NCBI GenBank assembly: GCA_019635775.1
Contig: JAHBYU010000006.1
Location: forward strand, 124,001 to 188,000
Length of the DNA: 64,000 bases
From: Rhizobiaceae bacterium
Lineage (GTDB): Bacteria; Pseudomonadota; Alphaproteobacteria; Rhizobiales; Rhizobiaceae
Direction of reading: 5' to 3'
This document shows, in pieces, positions 61,905-64,000 of this stretch. The notes under the pieces are model-generated. The model saw nothing but the letters and a program-made list of their open reading frames with translations. It was not told the DNA's origin and searched no databases. A program made the position numbers and the translations under genes. Position 1 is the stretch's first letter. The number at the start of each line of letters is the position of its first letter.

Positions 61905-63044
61905 TTGAGCGATACCTTGTCTACATTCCTTGGCGCCGAAAGCCTTTTGATCGGCACGATCGTTCCGTTCCTCTTCGTGCTGACCGTCGTCGTCTTCGTT
62001 CACGAGATGGGCCACTATCTGGTTGGCCGATGGTGCGGGATAGGCGTCACCGCGTTTTCGATAGGGTTCGGCCCAGAACTTCTAGGCTTCAATGATCGCC
62101 GTGGCACGCGTTGGAAACTGTCGGCCATTCCACTTGGCGGCTATGTGAAATTCGTCGGCGATATCAATGCCACAAGCACTCCGGATGCGGATGAAATCGA
62201 CGCTCTGACCGCCGAGCAAAAAAAGGTGGCGTTTCACACGCAGCCGGTATGGAAGCGGGCGCTGACGGTCGTCGCTGGTCCGGCATTCAACTTTCTGCTG
62301 ACGATCGCCGTGTTCGCGGTGATGTTTGCCGTCTACGGCAAGGTTATCGCCGATCCGGTGGTGGCCGAGGTGCGACCAGACAGCCCCGCAGCCGCTGCCG
62401 GCTTCCTGCCGGGCGATCGATTCGTCAGCGTCGACGGCACGCCAGTCGAATCGTTCGCAGACGTGCAGAGGCTCGTATCGGGTCGCGCAGGCGATCCTCT
62501 TGTCTTTGTCCTTGCCCGGGACGGGCAGGAGATTACCGTCACTGCCACGCCAGAGGTCATGGAGCAGACCGATGCTCTGGGCAACGTGATCAAGGTCGGC
62601 GTGATCGGTGTCGTCAACACACCCGAATCGGGTCAGCCGCGCGTAGTCACCTTTTCCCCGGTTGGCGCCGTGGTCGAAGCTGTGCGGGAAACAGGACATA
62701 TAATCGTTAGGACCGGCCAGTTTCTGAAGCGCTTCGTGGTCGGGCGGGAGGACAAGTGCCAGCTCGGCGGTCCGGTCAAGATAGCGGACATGGCCGGGAA
62801 GGCCGCGAAGCTCGGCTTCGAGTGGCTGGTTCAACTTGTCGCGCTGCTATCGGTAGGCATAGGCATCCTCAACCTTCTGCCCATTCCGCCGCTCGATGGC
62901 GGCCACCTGCTGTTCTATGGGCTGGAAGCGGTCAAAGGCCGCCCGGTGTCGGAAAGAGCGATGGAAGCGGTGTACCGAGTCGGGATGTTCCTGGTGCTTG
63001 GCTTCATGGGCTTCGTTTTCTGGAACGACTTGTTTGGATGTTGA
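61905..63044 (+). CDS. rseP: Site-2 (RseP-type) zinc metalloprotease
   Basis: 379-residue intramembrane protease. The zinc motif is HEMGH (His33, Glu34, His37) in the first helix, a PDZ domain spans about 125-210, and the third ligand is in NLLPIPPLDGGH. Start is probably the TTG at 61905 (GAGGAAG upstream). In most bacteria it cleaves anti-sigma factors or signal-peptide remnants. Lies between cdsA and bamA; dxr is not present here. Confidence 0.95.
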   Translation: MSDTLSTFLGAESLLIGTIVPFLFVLTVVVFVHEMGHYLVGRWCGIGVTAFSIGFGPELLGFNDRRGTRWKLSAIPLGGYVKFVGDINATSTPDADEIDALTAEQKKVAFHTQPVWKRALTVVAGPAFNFLLTIAVFAVMFAVYGKVIADPVVAEVRPDSPAAAAGFLPGDRFVSVDGTPVESFADVQRLVSGRAGDPLVFVLARDGQEITVTATPEVMEQTDALGNVIKVGVIGVVNTPESGQPRVVTFSPVGAVVEAVRETGHIIVRTGQFLKRFVVGREDKCQLGGPVKIADMAGKAAKLGFEWLVQLVALLSVGIGILNLLPIPPLDGGHLLFYGLEAVKGRPVSERAMEAVYRVGMFLVLGFMGFVFWNDLFGC

Positions 63045-63135
63045 AAATCATGAATAAATTCAGCCTGGCATCAGCTTGGATTGATACGGCGTTTACCATG
63101 ACAGGGAATATGCGTGACGCGAATGCCACGCAGCT

Positions 63136-63160
63136 TGGTTAAGTAAACACAAATTAACCA
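63136..63160. promoter_or_regulatory. TTAA-rich inverted repeat upstream of bamA
   Basis: Perfect arms TGGTTAA (63136-63142)/TTAACCA (63154-63160) with an 11-base spacer in the 224-base rseP-bamA gap. It contains two TTAA elements, reminiscent of CtrA half-sites but with a wrong spacing (11 rather than 7). Confidence 0.3.
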
Positions 63161-63268
63161 GGAGCCTTGCTTGTGGGGGAAATCCGGTTATTACGGTGAG
63201 TGAAATGCACCGCGACGTCCGGTTTTCTCGCCGTGGGGACTTCGAGAAAAAGGGTTCATAAGCATACT

Positions 63269-64000
63269 ATGAAGGCAGCATCCGGGTTTTTGAGCGCCGC
63301 TTCGGCGGTTGCGTTGTCTGCGGCCTTGACTGTGTCGGGTGCGTTTATCACGCAGCTGGCGGCGGTTTCGGTGGCGCAGGCTGCTGTAGTTTCTTCCATC
63401 GAGGTTCGCGGCAATCAGCGTGTCGAGGCGCAGACGATTCGCGACTACGTGACGGTCAAGCCGGGTCAGAATTTCTCGTCCGCTGACATTGATGAGTCGG
63501 TGAAGCGCCTGTTCGGCACTGGGCTTTTCTCTGACGTGAGCATCAATCAGGTCGGCGGTACGCTGGTTGTTCAGGTGTCGGAGTACCAGGTCGTGAACCA
63601 GGTGCTGTTCCAGGGCAACAAGAAGATCAAGGATGCGCAGCTCACCCAGACAGTGCAGTTGAAGCCGCGCAGCACGTTCTCCCCGGACCAGTTGGAAGCG
63701 GACGCGGAAGCGATTCGTGCAGCCTATTCCCGGATCGGGCGCGACGATGCGGTGGTAACGCCTAGGACGATCGATCTTGGCGAAAATCGCGTGAACGTCG
63801 TTTTCGAAATCAACGAGGGCGGACGCACGAAGATCAATGCCGTCAATTTCGTAGGGAACCAGGCCTTCAGCAGCCGGCGGCTTTCGGATGTCGTCTCCAT
63901 CAAGAAGTCCGGTATCCTGTCATTCGTTCTGCGTGACGACATTTACGCCGAGGACCGGCTGCGCGCCGACGAGGAGGCACTGCGCCGCTTCTATTTCAAT
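63269..64000 (+). CDS. bamA: Outer-membrane assembly factor BamA, 3' end cut by window edge
   Basis: The first 244 codons of BamA, open to the window end with no stop. A signal peptide of about 39 residues (ending VAQAA) is followed by POTRA domain 1 (VSSIEVRGNQRVEAQTI), POTRA 2 (VNQVLFQGNKKIKDAQL) and the start of POTRA 3 (INAVNFVGNQAFSSRRL). BamA inserts beta-barrel proteins into the outer membrane. The ATG at 63269 is the first in frame with the signal peptide. The 224 bases before it hold no gene. Confidence 0.95.
   Translation, partial: MKAASGFLSAASAVALSAALTVSGAFITQLAAVSVAQAAVVSSIEVRGNQRVEAQTIRDYVTVKPGQNFSSADIDESVKRLFGTGLFSDVSINQVGGTLVVQVSEYQVVNQVLFQGNKKIKDAQLTQTVQLKPRSTFSPDQLEADAEAIRAAYSRIGRDDAVVTPRTIDLGENRVNVVFEINEGGRTKINAVNFVGNQAFSSRRLSDVVSIKKSGILSFVLRDDIYAEDRLRADEEALRRFYFN

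Overview
The window is a gene-dense, GC-rich chromosomal segment of an alphaproteobacterium of the order Hyphomicrobiales (Rhizobiales), probably near Phyllobacteriaceae (Mesorhizobium, Aquamicrobium, Nitratireductor type). This rests on several rhizobial signatures: the acpXL-fabF-fabF-adh-lpxXL cluster for very-long-chain lipid A acylation, a RirA iron regulator beside a complete heme-uptake locus, a stand-alone PutA with a divergent Lrp-type regulator, EipB (DUF1849), DUF1489, and the block rpsB-tsf-pyrH-frr-uppS-cdsA-rseP-bamA. Both window edges cut genes: an HpcH/HpaI aldolase at the left and bamA at the right. I see no rRNA, tRNA, CRISPR array, insertion sequence, prophage or integrase, and no gene-free stretch longer than 300 bases.

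Layout. 1-3.5 kb: small catabolic enzymes (aldolase, FAD oxidoreductase, serine hydrolase, VOC protein). 3.5-8.4 kb, minus strand: the acpXL operon, which lacks fabZXL and whose second ketosynthase has lost its catalytic cysteine. 8.5-12.1 kb, minus: a periplasmic histidine phosphatase and an exported caspase-like/TPR protein. 12.2-18.6 kb: AEC transporter, GabD-like dehydrogenase, GalM, KDG kinase, and a tight pair of a YtkA/FixH-like protein with a MauG-like diheme lipoprotein. 18.6-22.8 kb: Lrp-type regulator and PutA.

22.8-32.2 kb is a heme-iron locus in two divergent operons: receptor, unknown periplasmic protein, TonB and HmuQ on the minus strand; HemP and HmuSTUV on the plus strand. 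A palindrome with a TGA-N9-TCA (RirA/IRO) match lies between them. RirA itself ends convergently on hmuV and has an Irr-type (ICE) site upstream. Together the genes bind, transport, store or degrade heme and sense iron.

32.3-44 kb: GNAT, DUF445, alcohol dehydrogenase, a HerA-like ATPase, a form-II CoxSLM molybdenum hydroxylase, a small cytochrome c, DUF1489, and a VWA-DnaJ gene pair. 44-49 kb: penicillin-binding carboxypeptidase with SPOR domain, phasin, ClpS-ClpA. 49-56.7 kb: an unusual Amt with a small membrane protein, AzlCD, HIT, SMR, FemAB-like GNAT, glycerophosphodiesterase, RidA, EipB, DUF4031. 56.8-64 kb: the translation and envelope block, with a structured leader before rpsB and strong hairpins around tsf.

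The best candidates for undescribed biology are the YtkA-like/MauG-like pair, the Cys-less ketosynthase partner, the exported caspase-TPR protein, the VWA/J-domain membrane pair, and the small protein co-transcribed with Amt.
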